This document shows, piece after piece, positions 10,102 through 19,530 of a stretch of 33,370 nt of DNA. The notes under the pieces are model-generated. The model made no database searches, had not been told where the DNA came from, and was given only the letters and a program-made list of their open reading frames with translations. Position 1 is the stretch's first letter. Every line of letters starts with the position of its first letter. Origin of the DNA: Chara braunii (Eukaryota > Streptophyta > Charophyceae > Charales > Characeae); assembly GCA_003427395.1 (NCBI GenBank), contig BFEA01000119.1, forward strand, positions 877,180 to 910,549, in the 5' to 3' direction. The position numbers and the translations under genes are program-made.

Positions 10102-10135
<34 letters not shown>

Positions 10136-10256
10136 TTGTTCCATCATTCCATCGAAAGATCAATCGATCAATCGATCAATCAATCAATCAATCAATTTGT
10201 TCCATCATTCCATCGAAAGATCAATCGATCAATCAATCAATCAATCAACAAGATAG
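9934..10256 (+). repeat. GATT satellite with a perfect 65-bp inverted repeat
   Basis: (GATT)n runs lead into a 38-bp motif beginning GACCGCTTGATCGGTCCG at 10011. Its exact reverse complement follows at 10063-10100, and then (AATC)n. Arms 9984-10048 and 10063-10127 pair without mismatch around a 14-base loop. A short spacer, tttgttccatcattccatcg, then appears twice (from about 10136 and 10196) between further AATC runs. The same order recurs at 11,480-11,815. Open frames here encode only SINQ/IDRL repeats and are not genes. Confidence 0.88.
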
Positions 10257-10306
10257 TTTGGGAAGAATATTCAATCATTGAACGACACACTTGGGCGAGA
10301 AGAAAA

Positions 10307-10351
<45 letters not shown>

Positions 10352-10454
10352 GAGAGAGGTTTTGGACGTCGAAGGCTGACGCAGTCGAAGTGTCCAAGCT
10401 TGGTCGCACACAAGAGAGAGAGAGAGAGAGAGAGAGGTTTTGGACGTCGAAGAC
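10257..10454 (+). repeat. GA-tract minisatellite, left part
   Basis: (GA)n tracts at about 10,310-10,358 and 10,412-10,436 alternate with a unit starting GGTTTTGGACGTCGAAG and ending GGTCGCACACAAGAG. The second unit is interrupted at 10,454 by the solo LTR. Further units resume at 11,341, 11,403, 11,899 and 11,978. It is non-coding. Confidence 0.82.
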
Positions 10455-11340
10455 TGAAACGGTATTCACCAGTTCGCAGTAACTGATGCAGATCCCAGGG
10501 CTCGATCCCTAGCTCCCCATCTTACCTTTGTACAGTACAGGTGTCAACCCGTAGATTTGAACCTGCTACCTGTAGGGCCGCCAGTGGTAGGTAGGTTTTC
10601 GTAGGTCGCAGGGTAGAAGGGATTCGAACTGTAGACCTGTAGGGTAGGAGCCTAGACAGTTCAGAGGTCGTAGCTGTAGGCTGCCTGAAGGGTCGAGGTC
10701 GTAGCTGCTACTTACCTGAAAGGGCAAAGTCGTAGCTGCTACAGTACCGAAAGGCCAAGTTAGAGGTTTCTAGAAGTGGCCTTTCGGAGTGAGCCTGCGT
10801 TAAACAGAGGCAAGTGGTCAAGTGGTGGTTGTCCACCTATTACAGTCAGCAGTCCCAGTCCAGCAAGTACCATCTCGGACTGTGTGCACGATGGGCCAGG
10901 GGTACAGGGCAGACCAACGCAGCACAGAAGTATAAATCAAGAGGCTGCGCCCAGCCATTCATTCATTCTTGCGGAAGCCATGCGGAAGCGCGGCCTCAGC
11001 AGCTTGTGCGAGGAGGTCTGCAGAAGGCCCGAAGACGAAGTGGGCGAGAGTGACATACTGTAGCCATAGCAGTAGGGTAGCGGCGGCCATAGCCGCCATA
11101 GCTGTAGCTTAGGGGAAGTGTGTGTGTACTGCGTGTGTGTGCTGAGTATCGCGTGTGGGATATCCAGGGTGATCCAGAGTGTGAACAGTGAGTTGTTTGA
11201 GGCGCACAGTCGCCATAGCCAGAGGAAGCGAACTGTTGCCTGGAAGCCATATCTCTGAATTCTGGGTGGGCGCATGTCGCCAGTTTGTTGTTCTGCTGTT
11301 CACGTGCATGAAAAGTGTGAATAAGTCGAGTCTGATTGCA
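10455..11340 (+). mobile_element. Family-1 solo LTR, copy B, with 4-bp target-site duplication
   Basis: This 886-bp LTR is in plus orientation. It begins TGAAACGGTATTCACC and ends CTGATTGCA, matching copies A and C in reverse. Both flanks are AGAC (10,451-10,454 and 11,341-11,344). Removing the LTR and one AGAC restores the host minisatellite unit (GTCGAAGAC joined to TGACAAAGTCG). No primer-binding site follows it and no internal region is attached, so it is a solo LTR left by recombination between two LTRs. The open frames inside are not recognisable proteins. Confidence 0.88.
10930..10939 (+). promoter_or_regulatory. LTR TATA box
   Basis: GTATAAATCA sits mid-LTR, followed by a CATTCATTCATTC-type stretch. 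The equivalent GTATAAATC occurs in copies A (minus, about 690-698) and C (minus, about 25,948-25,956). Conservation across copies supports a role as the retrotransposon promoter. The start site itself is not determinable here. Confidence 0.6.
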
Positions 11341-11618
11341 AGACTGACAAAGTCGAACTGTCACAGCTTGGGCGCGCACAAGAGAGAGAGAAAGAGAGAA
11401 GAGGTTTTGGTCGAAGAATGACGAAGTCGAACTGTCACAGCTTGGGCGCGTATAAGAGAGAGAGAGAGAGAGAGAGAGATTGATTGATCGACCGCTTGAT
11501 CGGTCCGTTGGCTGTTCGTGTCGTTGTTGATTGACCGCTTGATCGGTCGGTTGGCTGTTCGTGTCGCTGTTTGGACAACGACACGAACAGCCAACGGACC
11601 GATCAAGCGGTCGATCAG

Positions 11619-11651
<33 letters not shown>

Positions 11652-11783
11652 TTGTTCCATTTTGNCAATCAATTTGTTCCATTTTGGACAACGACACGAA
11701 CAGCCAACGGACCGATCAAGCGGTCGATCAGTCAATCAATCAATCAATCAATCAATCAATTTGTTCCATCATTCCATCGAAAG

Positions 11784-11815
<32 letters not shown>

Positions 11816-12030
11816 GCAAGATAGTGAAGAAGAATCAATCACTGAACGGCACACTTGGGCGAGAAGAAAAAAACGAGAGAGAGAGAGAGAGAGAGAGAGG
11901 TTTTGGATGTCGAAGGCTGACGAAGTCAAAGTGTCCAAGCTTGGGCGCACACGAGAGAGAGAGAGAGAGAGAGAGGAGAGGTTTTGGACGTCGAAGGTTG
12001 ACGCAGTTCACAAGAGAGAGAGAGAGAGAG
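11341..12030 (+). repeat. GA minisatellite and second GATT hairpin block, with assembly N
   Basis: The minisatellite resumes, then GATTGATTGATCGACCGC at about 11,479 begins a second palindromic block. It has two forward copies of the 38-bp motif (about 11,490 and 11,532, the second with changes) and two reverse copies (about 11,575 and 11,692). An undetermined base lies at about 11,665. The same 20-odd bases (caatcaatttgttccatttt) sit on both sides of it, as expected where an assembler joined reads across a collapsed repeat. After that, the spacer, AATC runs, GA tracts and GGTTTTGGA units repeat the order seen at 10,130-10,450. Confidence 0.8.
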
Positions 12031-12139
12031 ACTGACCTTTCCGTGGCTCGTCCCCGATGCTGCCTCCGTGTGCGTCCTCCACGTTGACCTCCTCTTCGGG
12101 CCGTCTCCCGCACCCGTTTGACGTCCTCCCCGAAGTTGC

Positions 12140-12162
12140 TGCACGCTCTCTCTCTCTGTCTC

Positions 12163-12227
<65 letters not shown>

Positions 12228-12262
12228 CACATACATACACACACACACACACACACAGACAC
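12140..12262 (+). repeat. Compound (CT)n-(CA)n microsatellite
   Basis: CT repeats with a few TGTCTC interruptions run from about 12,146 to 12,222. CA repeats follow at about 12,236-12,262. A similar CT-then-CA compound lies at 32,036-32,115. Confidence 0.9.
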
Positions 12263-12616
12263 ACAGAGCGACGACGACTTTCCTCCCTGGCAGAAGTGAG
12301 TCGCCGTCGTCGAACTCCAAGCCGTGCGCGAACTCGAAGATTCGACAACGGGCGACCACCGTCGACGTTTTGGCGGGCGTTTGGTGGTCGGCTCCGTGGT
12401 AAGTTCAAAATCCATCGCCGCCGCCTCCCGCACCCAACAACCAGGCCCGCCAAATTTCAGGCCATTCGATACGAAACAAAGCAGACGGCGGAAAAAAAAA
12501 AAAAAAAACAACCCTGACTCGGCCGTGTCCGGTCCACATTAAAAACCCGACAAGGCCCCCCAAAACCTCCAAACCATTTTTGGGGCCCTCGAACAAGTGG
12601 TACGGGCGACCCTGGG
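12263..12616 (+). other. Intron sequence with homopolymers, no recognised gene
   Basis: GC-rich at first (cgccgtcgtcgaactcc), then an A run at about 12,492-12,508 and C/A-rich sequence. Overlapping open frames occur on both strands, but none shows a recognisable domain. Confidence 0.4.
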
Positions 12617-12725
12617 CTTTTTTTTTTTTTTTTTTTCCGAATTACGTAGGTACCGGATCTTCCGGACCAGACGTCTGGAGTCCGGTCTGGATTCCGGTCT
12701 GAATGTCCGGATCGTAGCCATGCAA
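12617..12725 (-). repeat. CCGGA-rich short repeat, copy 2
   Basis: A T run at 12,617-12,638 is followed by sequence rich in TCCGGA and TCCGGT, ending tccggatcgtagccatgca. On the minus strand it starts GCATGGCTACGATCCGGAC, matching the GCATGGCTACACCGGAC start of copy 1, and ends at an A run. This gives a shared boundary word and the same core in the opposite orientation. Confidence 0.72.
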
Positions 12726-13360
12726 AAAAGGGTTAACTTGTGTCATCAGAGGCATTAGTTCCTCCAAAGCTGAAATGGGTGTTTTGGGGCGTTTGGGTTT
12801 TCTTATTTCGTTTATTGTTGATTTGTAATAAAATGTTATCTATTTATCGTTTTGGCAATTGAGATGAATTTCTTATCTTCTATTTTCTGTTCATTTTAAC
12901 AGATTGTGTGTGTGGAATGGATGAGGTGTGGAGTTGCAAAAGTGGTGGTTTTAGGAAACCGCCGCAAAAAAAAGAACTTGAGAAACTGAAAACTGCAAAC
13001 GTTGAATTGTGGACAAGGGGCGAGTATGCACACACACACAAGATCACAAGATCAAGTCCACGAAACAACATGAGGTTTGTATCGAGTCAAAGACAATCCA
13101 AGAGGCCTCGGGTAGCAACAGCTCGAGAATCCTTCTCCTCCCACCGTAACTTCCTCCCTCGTCTCATCCCTCAACTTCACCACTTCCCGGCGCTCTGCCA
13201 TCGAAACAGGGGTTCATGTCTGAGGGGGTTTATTCCTCTCCTCCACAATCCCTCTTCCCCAGACCTCACCTCTTCCTCACTGGCTGGTTCTTATAACTGT
13301 TCACCACATCTTCAGACAGCTGTCGGACAGCAGTTTCGGCACTTCGGGTCTATACTGTGA
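12726..13360 (+). other. Intron sequence, no recognised gene
   Basis: A 150-codon open frame at 12,908-13,360 has no domain I recognise and a composition typical of chance (basic, serine-rich). I do not call it a gene. Confidence 0.4.
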
Positions 13361-13975
13361 CCAGCATGGGACCGGCCCACTGTTGCTGCACATGCTGATC
13401 GGACCAGCCCAGGATTGGCCAGTTTTTTGTCCCACGTGCCGTCGGATGAGCCTGGGAAAGGCGCAGTTTTATCACATTCTTGACGACGGGCTTAGTTTAG
13501 AGTCCTTGTTCCGGTGCTGCAACTGGGTGTAGTCTACTGCGAGGGACGGTGTCACTGCAGTGGGTGGCTGATGAATCCAAGCACCCTGATTGGAACAGCC
13601 TGAGACCGGTCCACTGTTGCACACAGATTGGACCAGCCTGGGGCCACTGTTCCGGTTGTGGAGCTCGTTGCACACACATGGACGAGCAGTTTAGTTTAGG
13701 GTCCTCTTTCTGCCTCTGCAATTGGGTATAGTCTGGTGCGAGGGGTGGTGGCAGTGCGGTGGGTGATTGACCCAAGCACCCTGATTGAAACAGCCTGAGA
13801 CCGGTCCACTGCTGGACCAGCCTGGGACCACCGATACTCGCTCGGCAATAAGTAAAATTCCCATGAGCATGTTGCCACACCCATGAACGAGCGGTTTAGT
13901 CTAGGGTCCTTGTTCTACTGCTGCAACTAGGTGTAGCCCTGCGAGGGATAGTGGCACAGTGGAGGGTGATTGGCC
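13361..13975 (+). repeat. About 200-bp tandem repeat, three units and a partial
   Basis: GCTTAGTTTAGAGTCCTTG at 13,490, GCAGTTTAGTTTAGGGTCC at 13,686 and GCGGTTTAGTCTAGGGTCC at 13,891 mark successive units. Each also carries gcaactgggtgtag and ctgagaccggtccactg type words. A diverged partial unit precedes them from about 13,361 (gaccagcatgggaccggccc). Open frames on the minus strand repeat the same peptide (QWTGLRLFQSGCL) because of the repeat. No function is evident. Confidence 0.82.
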
Positions 13976-14599
13976 AGTCAAAGCTTGTGTCTAGCCAGGA
14001 ATACATTTGTGCCTGTTTTCTTTGACAGATTGCCAGGCCCCAAAGCACAGCCAGCAGTGCACGGAAAAAACAGAAGCCTAGGTGTTAGCAATTGGAAGAT
14101 AACCACAACGCAACATTATATGTTTCCAACTTCCCATTTTCAAATAAAGGAGGTGGGTGTGCAGGTGGCCAGAATTTGACAGGAAGAAGGAAATCAACAA
14201 CCAGGATTGGCCAGTTATGGGTATACGTACATCAGGCCTTTCTAGACAGGGACCGGTGGTAAATATGAGGACAGTATATTCATGTGGGAAGGGCGCTAGT
14301 GTAAGTATGTGCCCAACTGTCACAGAAACACTTTCTGGGCTGAATCTGGCTGTAGATGAAGCCCTGTATATGCAGGAAACCTAAGAAAGAAAACGTATAT
14401 ATTATATAGTGTAGTGTGACACAAGCAGTGTTGCCGATGATGAATGGTCTCCTACTGCCAATGTAGACCTACTTGCCGAACACAACGGAAAACCAACAGC
14501 CAGTGGAAATATCTGTGTTTACTTTCCAGTTGTTTTTGGAGTGCGCACTGTTCATGACCATTCAATTTGAGAAAACTGGCCGGCTGAGCAAAAAAAGGC
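13976..14599 (+). other. Intron sequence, no recognised gene
   Basis: I see no domain, tandem repeat or inverted repeat. The sequence is AT-rich near 14,390-14,410. Confidence 0.4.
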
Positions 14600-14905
14600 C
14601 CACCGTGCGTTTAGATCCCTTGAGGGTTTTTCTTTTGTTTTTCTTGGAAAAAAAAAGCCCACCATTTATTTGCCATGGTGCACGGGGGGGGGGTTCACCT
14701 TCCTGAAAGAAAAGAACACGAGGAAGCCCCCCCCCAAAAAAAGACATGACAGTGTCGATATGCAGGGTCTTTCTTTTGTTCTTCTTGAAAAAAGAAAAAG
14801 CCTACACTTTATTTGCCATGGTGCACGACAGTGTTTTTTTTTCCATTTCCCTGAAAGGAAAAAACACTCTGAAAAAAAAAGGAAAAGACAGTGTCGACAC
14901 ACACA
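14600..14905 (+). repeat. About 143-bp tandem repeat with homopolymer runs
   Basis: Two units share TTTATTTGCCATGGTGCACG (14,664 and 14,807), preceded by TTTCTTTTGTTYTTCTTGRAAAA and followed by CCTGAAAG and an A-rich stretch. G9 (14,685-14,694), C9 and several A8-A9 runs make this stretch error-prone for sequencing. Confidence 0.75.
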
Positions 14906-15058
14906 TATCTAGTCAGTGGCGACGAGACCCCTGGATGTTCTGGCTAGTTTTTTTTTCAGGTTTTGGCCATCCTCTTTTTTCTTTTTAGTTGTTAAGTTGA
15001 GTACGCTGATTCTCTTTCGTGAGTTGTGTGATCGAGGGCATACACAGGCGGAGTTTTC

Positions 15059-15124
15059 TGGGCAATCAGACTGTTTTTTTTTCCCACTTCGCATACATGC
15101 AAACAGACAGGGATTCACGCTGGC
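15059..15124 (-). repeat. Family-1 LTR remnant, copy F
   Basis: TGGGCAATCAGACTG through CATACATGCAAACAGACAGGG to CTGGCG matches the gag-proximal end of the LTR in copies A and C (TGCAATCAGACTYG... TGCAAACAGRCG). It joins abruptly at about 15,125 to gag copy 1. A deletion has evidently removed the rest of the gag-pol region and most of this LTR. Confidence 0.75.
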
Positions 15125-16482
15125 GCATTACGCCTTTGAGTGCTCTGGCACTCCTCCACTGGCGTGAGTGGATAGTCTGCAGTTTGTCAGAGGCCCTAAC
15201 TCCTCGCATGACATCTGCAAATCACTCCTTAGGACCCGAAAGAACTCAGGGAGAGGGGTGATCTTAGAATAAGCGACCATGTTATTCTCGCACTGTGCAG
15301 CGCGAGCGAGCGATCTAGCAAAGCTGGCGGCCTCATCCTTGAGGGCCTGGAAGGCGATGAGGACCTGTTCCTCTGGCACTATGTGCTGTAAATAAACGAA
15401 TGTATTTACGTTGGCCCCCCAATTATCGAAATTTTCCTCTTTCTTCCCGCCATAGGACTCAGGAAACTTCATCTTAAGGGGCTCTCTACGGGGGCGTAGC
15501 TATTCCTCCTTTGGTACAGCCAGCTTTGCGCTCTCAACGACGCATATAACTTTTCCGTACCCTCCAATCTCGCTTGCACCTCAGCACCTACATGTTGCAT
15601 CATCTCACGTGCGAAATCTCGGAAGCCTAAGCGTATGGAGTGTAAGGTCATATCTTGGCCTCTCGAAAATTGATAGCGCTCCTCCCAGGCCGTGGCTAAG
15701 AGCTCAATGTTCCTAGACATAATATGTCATCTTGTGCTTGGATCTGCCCTCGTTGCTCCTTTATCACCTCCAACTCCCTTGCCATTTGACTCGCCTCATC
15801 CATCCTTCTTTTCCTCTCCTTCATGATAGCGCTCCTCCCAGGCCCTGGCTAAGAGCTCAATGTTCCTAGACATTACATCTAATTTCCCTTGTATGTCAGC
15901 TTGTGCTTGGATCTGCCCTCGTTGCTCCTTTATCACCAACTCCCTCGCTATTTGACTCGCCTCATCCATCCTTCTTTTCCTCTCCTTCATCAGACGACGT
16001 TTCCATTCTAACTTCTTCTCGTCCTCGATTGTCTGGCGTCTTAAGGGATCTTGTTCCGCTTCCCACTCCTTAATTACAGCTTTCTTCTCCTCTGGGAAAA
16101 CATACAACATGGCCTCTTCCTCCTCTCCCAGAGGTAAGTTAGTTACCCACTCAGAGATCTTCTTTTCCAGCCTCGATTCCTCCTCCTTCGTGCCACTGGA
16201 CTCACCTCTCTCCTCCGTGCGTCTTCTCTCCAAGGGCTCCTCCTTTTCCTCCTCCTCTTCTACCTCTTCTTCCTCTACTTCCTTCATCTTCTCTTCCTCC
16301 TGCTTTCTCAATCTCTCCATGTCTTCCTCCAACTTCTTCAGCTTCGCCGCCAACTCCTGCTGTAAGGCCAGCTTTTTGGCCTGCCTAATCAACTCCTTGG
16401 CCTCCTTCTCTTTTGCGGCGGCTTGCTCTTCCTGAACTTTTGTATAAGGGGTGGTAGTCTTGCCAGTACGTGTCTCAACCAT
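15125..16482 (-). pseudogene. Ty3/gypsy gag, copy 1, truncated and rearranged
   Basis: This encodes the N-terminal half of a retrotransposon Gag. The start MVETRTGKTTTPY at 16,480-16,482 matches copy 2. A long, highly charged coiled coil follows (KKLEEDMERLRKQEEEK and a run of E) to a stop at 15,796. A tandem duplication of about 163 bp (units starting 15,671 and 15,834, GATAGCGCTCCTCCCAGGC) duplicates the NIELLA.AWEERY segment and breaks the frame. The capsid-like part then continues in two more frames: FRDFAREMMQHVGAEVQARLEG at about 15,470-15,720 and MKFPESYGGKKEENFDNW to the truncation. No nucleocapsid, protease or polymerase is attached. Confidence 0.85.
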
Positions 16483-17230
16483 GGTGACAGGTGCACAACC
16501 GGATGATAATTCCTCTCCTCACGACTTAAACTCACACCCCTACCTGACTCAACCTAGGACTGACTCAATCTAAGGACCACAAAATCTTAACAAGATCCTG
16601 TCAGCTATGGTCTCTAGCCTGGACTTAAACTAAGGCTGTCACTACACGACTTACTGCTGATCAGGAGGCATTTAATGAGATCCCCCGTAACTCGGGAATT
16701 ATTTAACGTCGCAGACGGGACGGCGCGATCAGCAAGTCCTCTCAAGACTTAGACAACCTGTTGTGCAGCCCACAACCCGCATTTTGGGCCTACAGTGCCA
16801 CACCGAGCAGCCCACCGGTCAGTACCGGTCCTTGGGAGGGTTCGTGTCCTCCGGGACAGTCGAGTCGTCAGACACGACCTTTAGCCCTACTGAGCCCGTG
16901 TGGGTTTGGTCAACAAGGCTCTATTCTTCATACGTAGAGTTCCTATGAGCTGGACAAAAAAAACTCAATGCAGAAAGAAGAGACAAACAGACTCAGCAAG
17001 TACCACAGGGTGTGTGCACATCCATAGGGCGAGGGGATAGGCTGAAGGCTTGGCGAGAATATACCAACTCCAGCTTGGTCAATTTCGTGGTCAACGGCCG
17101 CGGTAAACTCTGGTCAATACTTGGTCAACTTACCGGTCAACACCTTGGTCAGCACTAGTCAACTCGCTGGGCAACTCTCCGGTCAAAGTCTTGGTCAACG
17201 CTGGTCAAATCTTCCGTCAACGGGTTCAAA
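16483..17230 (-). mobile_element. Family-1 leader, copy 1, with GGTCAA array
   Basis: This is collinear with the leader upstream of gag copy 2 (shared words GGATGATA, CTGATCAGGAGGCATTTAA, GTGTCCTCCGGGACAGTCGA, TCCATAGGGCGAGGGGATAG). Between about 17,075 and 17,222 the hexamer GGTCAA occurs eight times at roughly 10-25 bp spacing. At about 17,228 the leader joins straight to LTR fragment E, so the primer-binding site, the GA/CT tract and most of the LTR are deleted. Confidence 0.8.
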
Positions 17231-17458
17231 CAGAATGCCTATACCTACAACCTCTACAAAGCTGTGACCCCTACTCGACAGACCTACAGATGGAATCCCT
17301 ACATCTACACATTCTTGCGACAGACAAACAACTAAGGAAACACCGGTCACGGGTTCAAACACTCGGAGGTCAACTCGATACTGTACGTGGGTAAGGTAAG
17401 GTCTGGGGATCGAACCTTGGAATCTGCATCTGCCTCTGCAAAGGTGAAAACCGTTTCA
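17231..17458 (-). repeat. Family-1 LTR fragment, copy E (3' LTR of the gag-pol element)
   Basis: Read on the minus strand, this starts TGAAACGGTTTTCACC at 17,458, directly after the purine-rich GGCCGGCGGGAG that serves as polypurine tract. It is therefore the 3' LTR of the pol gene to its right. It matches the same part of copy C with about a dozen substitutions in some 220 aligned bases by eye. It is truncated after 228 bp and fused to leader sequence of gag copy 1, so it is shared between two internal regions. Confidence 0.8.
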
Positions 17459-17479
17459 CTCCCGCCGGCCTAAATTCGA

Positions 17480-17991
17480 GGTCCTTCGAGAATACTTCAG
17501 TCTAAGGCGGGGCCTTTCCCTTTCCCGTCTCGTTCGTGGGCTCGAACATTGTCGGGAGCTGTCTCTAGAGTTTTGTTCGCGTGAACCAGCGGTCGTCTTC
17601 TGGTTCTTTATAGGCAAATGGGACTTTGTGGACGACCTCTACTTCCTATCCTGAAGATATCCTCACCTACTATCCCTTCAATGTCATATCTTCCATCCAT
17701 ATCCGGAGGAATCATAGATCTGCGCGACGGGAACTGTTGGCTTGTGACACAAGGCAACAATTTTGATGCATGGAACACTGGGTAGGTGTGGAGGTGTGCT
17801 GGAATCTCAATAGTGTAGGACGGTCCATCCTCGTTGCGCTTGACTTCTAAGACTGGCCACGGTCCTCTATACGGAGGCGGTAACTTTTGTGAGAAGTTAT
17901 TCTCAGGAGCGAACTCTTTGGACTCGACCCAGATTAAGTCGCCTACTTGGAACTGTGAGGGGCGATGGTGCTTGTTAGCTTGCTCTATCAT
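17480..17991 (-). pseudogene. Gypsy integrase C-terminus with chromodomain-like tail
   Basis: This carries MIEQANKHHRPSQFQVGDLIWVES, then PPPYRGPWPVLEVKRNEDGPSYTI and FHASKLLP, the usual integrase C-terminal SH3-like block. RYDIEGIVGEDIFRIGSRGRPQ follows. A frameshift near 17,625 stops that frame at 17,608. In the next frame the sequence continues YKVPFAYKEPEDDRWFTRTKL, which completes a chromodomain-like fold, and then meets a TAG. It sits about 150 bp before the polypurine tract and LTR, as expected for the 3' end of pol. Confidence 0.82.
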
Positions 17992-18029
17992 TCTGTGTTG
18001 GGCTTTCGTGAGGTTGTCTACAACAGTAG

Positions 18030-18394
18030 CTATCTCTTTCTCATGTTGTATTGCAAATTCTCGTGTACGGGCGGTAGCCTCTGAATCCGATCCCGGTTAA
18101 GTCCTTCAAATGGTATGCGCGGTCTGAAGGACTTGTGCAGTTCGTTGGGAGTGCGACACGTAGACAAGTGCATGCTATTATTGTAGGCACTGGCTACCTT
18201 AGGGAGCATCTCATCCCAGTTGATCTGATCAGGTTCAATATACATTATCAGAACTTGTTGCAGGAGCTTGTTCATCTGTTCAGTCTGACCGTTAGTCTGC
18301 GGATGACGGCCAGATGACATCAGCAGCTTGGAACCATAGACTTTCATCAGTTCCTGCTAGTTCTAACTGGTGAACCTGGTTTCTCTGTCACTAA
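18030..18394 (-). pseudogene. Gypsy integrase catalytic core, second half
   Basis: MKVYGSKLLMSSGRHPQTNGQTEQMNKLLQQ contains the glutamate of the integrase DDE triad. Just upstream, in the same frame, HRASEHGIP then IVSDRETRFTS supplies the second aspartate. That stretch is broken by stop codons at 18,399-18,401, 18,363-18,365 and 18,357-18,359. YNNSMHLSTCRTPNEL follows as in other gypsy integrases. There is no open frame across the region. Confidence 0.83.
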
Positions 18395-19495
18395 CTATCT
18401 ACAACGGTATACCATGCTCGCTGGCCCGATGGTCAAAAAACTTTTGAACCACGAAGTCTGTGCGTGCCTCTGCAGGCAAGGAACAAAAACTGCATACTTG
18501 CTAAACCTATCTACTGTGACCATGACTTGACTTTTGTCATGCCTACTCTTGACCTGAGTATCCATAAAGTCGATGGACAGAGAATCTCCGGGTCTGTCAG
18601 GAATAGGCAACGGTCCGAAAAGACCGAGAGGGGCGCGCGTAGTAGTCTTGTTTCGCTGACAGATTTTGCAACTGCAGACATACTCTATGCAGTCGGCCTT
18701 CATACCAGGCCAGATGTATGCGCACATGAGGTTGGCTAGTGTTTTTTGCCAACCAAAGTGTCCCTCTGTATCATGGCATTCCCCTAAGATCCAACTCCGG
18801 ATCTCTGCACTATTGGGAATGCACAGGCGGTCAATTACATTCGTCTTCTCGAATAATAAGCCATCAGTAGTGCGGTAGTTTGGCTCAGACTTTGGGGCCT
18901 CCCTAACTCTCTTGAGGAGATCACTACAGATAGGGTCATGTGCATATGCCTCTCTAACTTTCTGCTGCAGGTCTCTCCCTATATCTAGATAGTCAACTAT
19001 TGCCCGAAAGTAATCAGCTCTTCTACTCAGAGCGTCCGCTACTACATTGCACTTCCCTTTAACTGGCTTCAGTTCAAAGTCATACTGGTCTAACTCTGCG
19101 GCCCACCTAGTAAGCTTAGGTGTCATCTTGGCCTGAGGCTTCAGCCACCTTAGAGTCTCGTGGCCTGAATAGACTTTGAAGTGCCTCCCAAGCAAGTAAT
19201 GCTTCCAGTGATCTAATGCTTGCATGAGAGCGTAGAGTTCCCTTCCATAAGTGGATGTCGCCACCTTTTTGGAAGGCATCCTGGCGGACAGGAACTCTAC
19301 GGGCCTATATCCATTGCCATCATCTTGCTGTAAAACAGCGCCTATGCCATACTGACTGGCGTCAGTGGTAACAACAAATGGCAGGGACGGATCAGCTACC
19401 TTAAGGACTAGATATTTTATCAGGGCCCGCTTCAATCTCTTCAGGGCAGCTGTGTAGTCCTTGTCCCACTTCCAAATTGCCTCTTTCTTTAGCAA
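18395..19495 (-). pseudogene. Gypsy RNase H and integrase N-terminal half
   Basis: A 366-codon frame. It starts in the RT-RNase H connection (WKWDKDYTAALKRLKRAL). The RNase H domain follows, with TTDASQYGIGAVLQQ, RELYALMQALDHWKHYL and VADALSRR. The usual TDH motif reads SGH here (KVYSGHETLRWLK), so one conserved aspartate is lost. The integrase zinc-binding region follows (CHDTEGHFGWQKT...CSCKICQRNK), then the first catalytic aspartate in DSLSIDFMD and VTVDRFSKYAVF. A frameshift ends the frame at 18,395, before the second aspartate. Confidence 0.9.
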
Positions 19496-19530
19496 CCTGC
19501 GAAGGGGTGCAGCGGTGGTGGAGAAGTTCC

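Noticed and set aside
9887-10281. Open frames on both strands encoding SINQSINQ and IDRSIDQ repeats
   Set aside because: They are translations of AATC/GATT tetranucleotide runs with no sign of selection.
9984-12030. Possible CRISPR-like array, from regularly alternating short repeats and spacers
   Set aside because: Units are microsatellites and palindromes of unequal length with non-unique spacers, in a eukaryotic intron, with no cas genes.
12908-13360. 150-codon open frame in the TPS intron
   Set aside because: No domain, composition typical of chance, and no partner exon or splice context.
17341-17460. tRNA-like sequence, from GGTTCAAAC and GGGGATCGAACC words
   Set aside because: The words recur in all family-1 LTR copies at the same place, with no cloverleaf around them.
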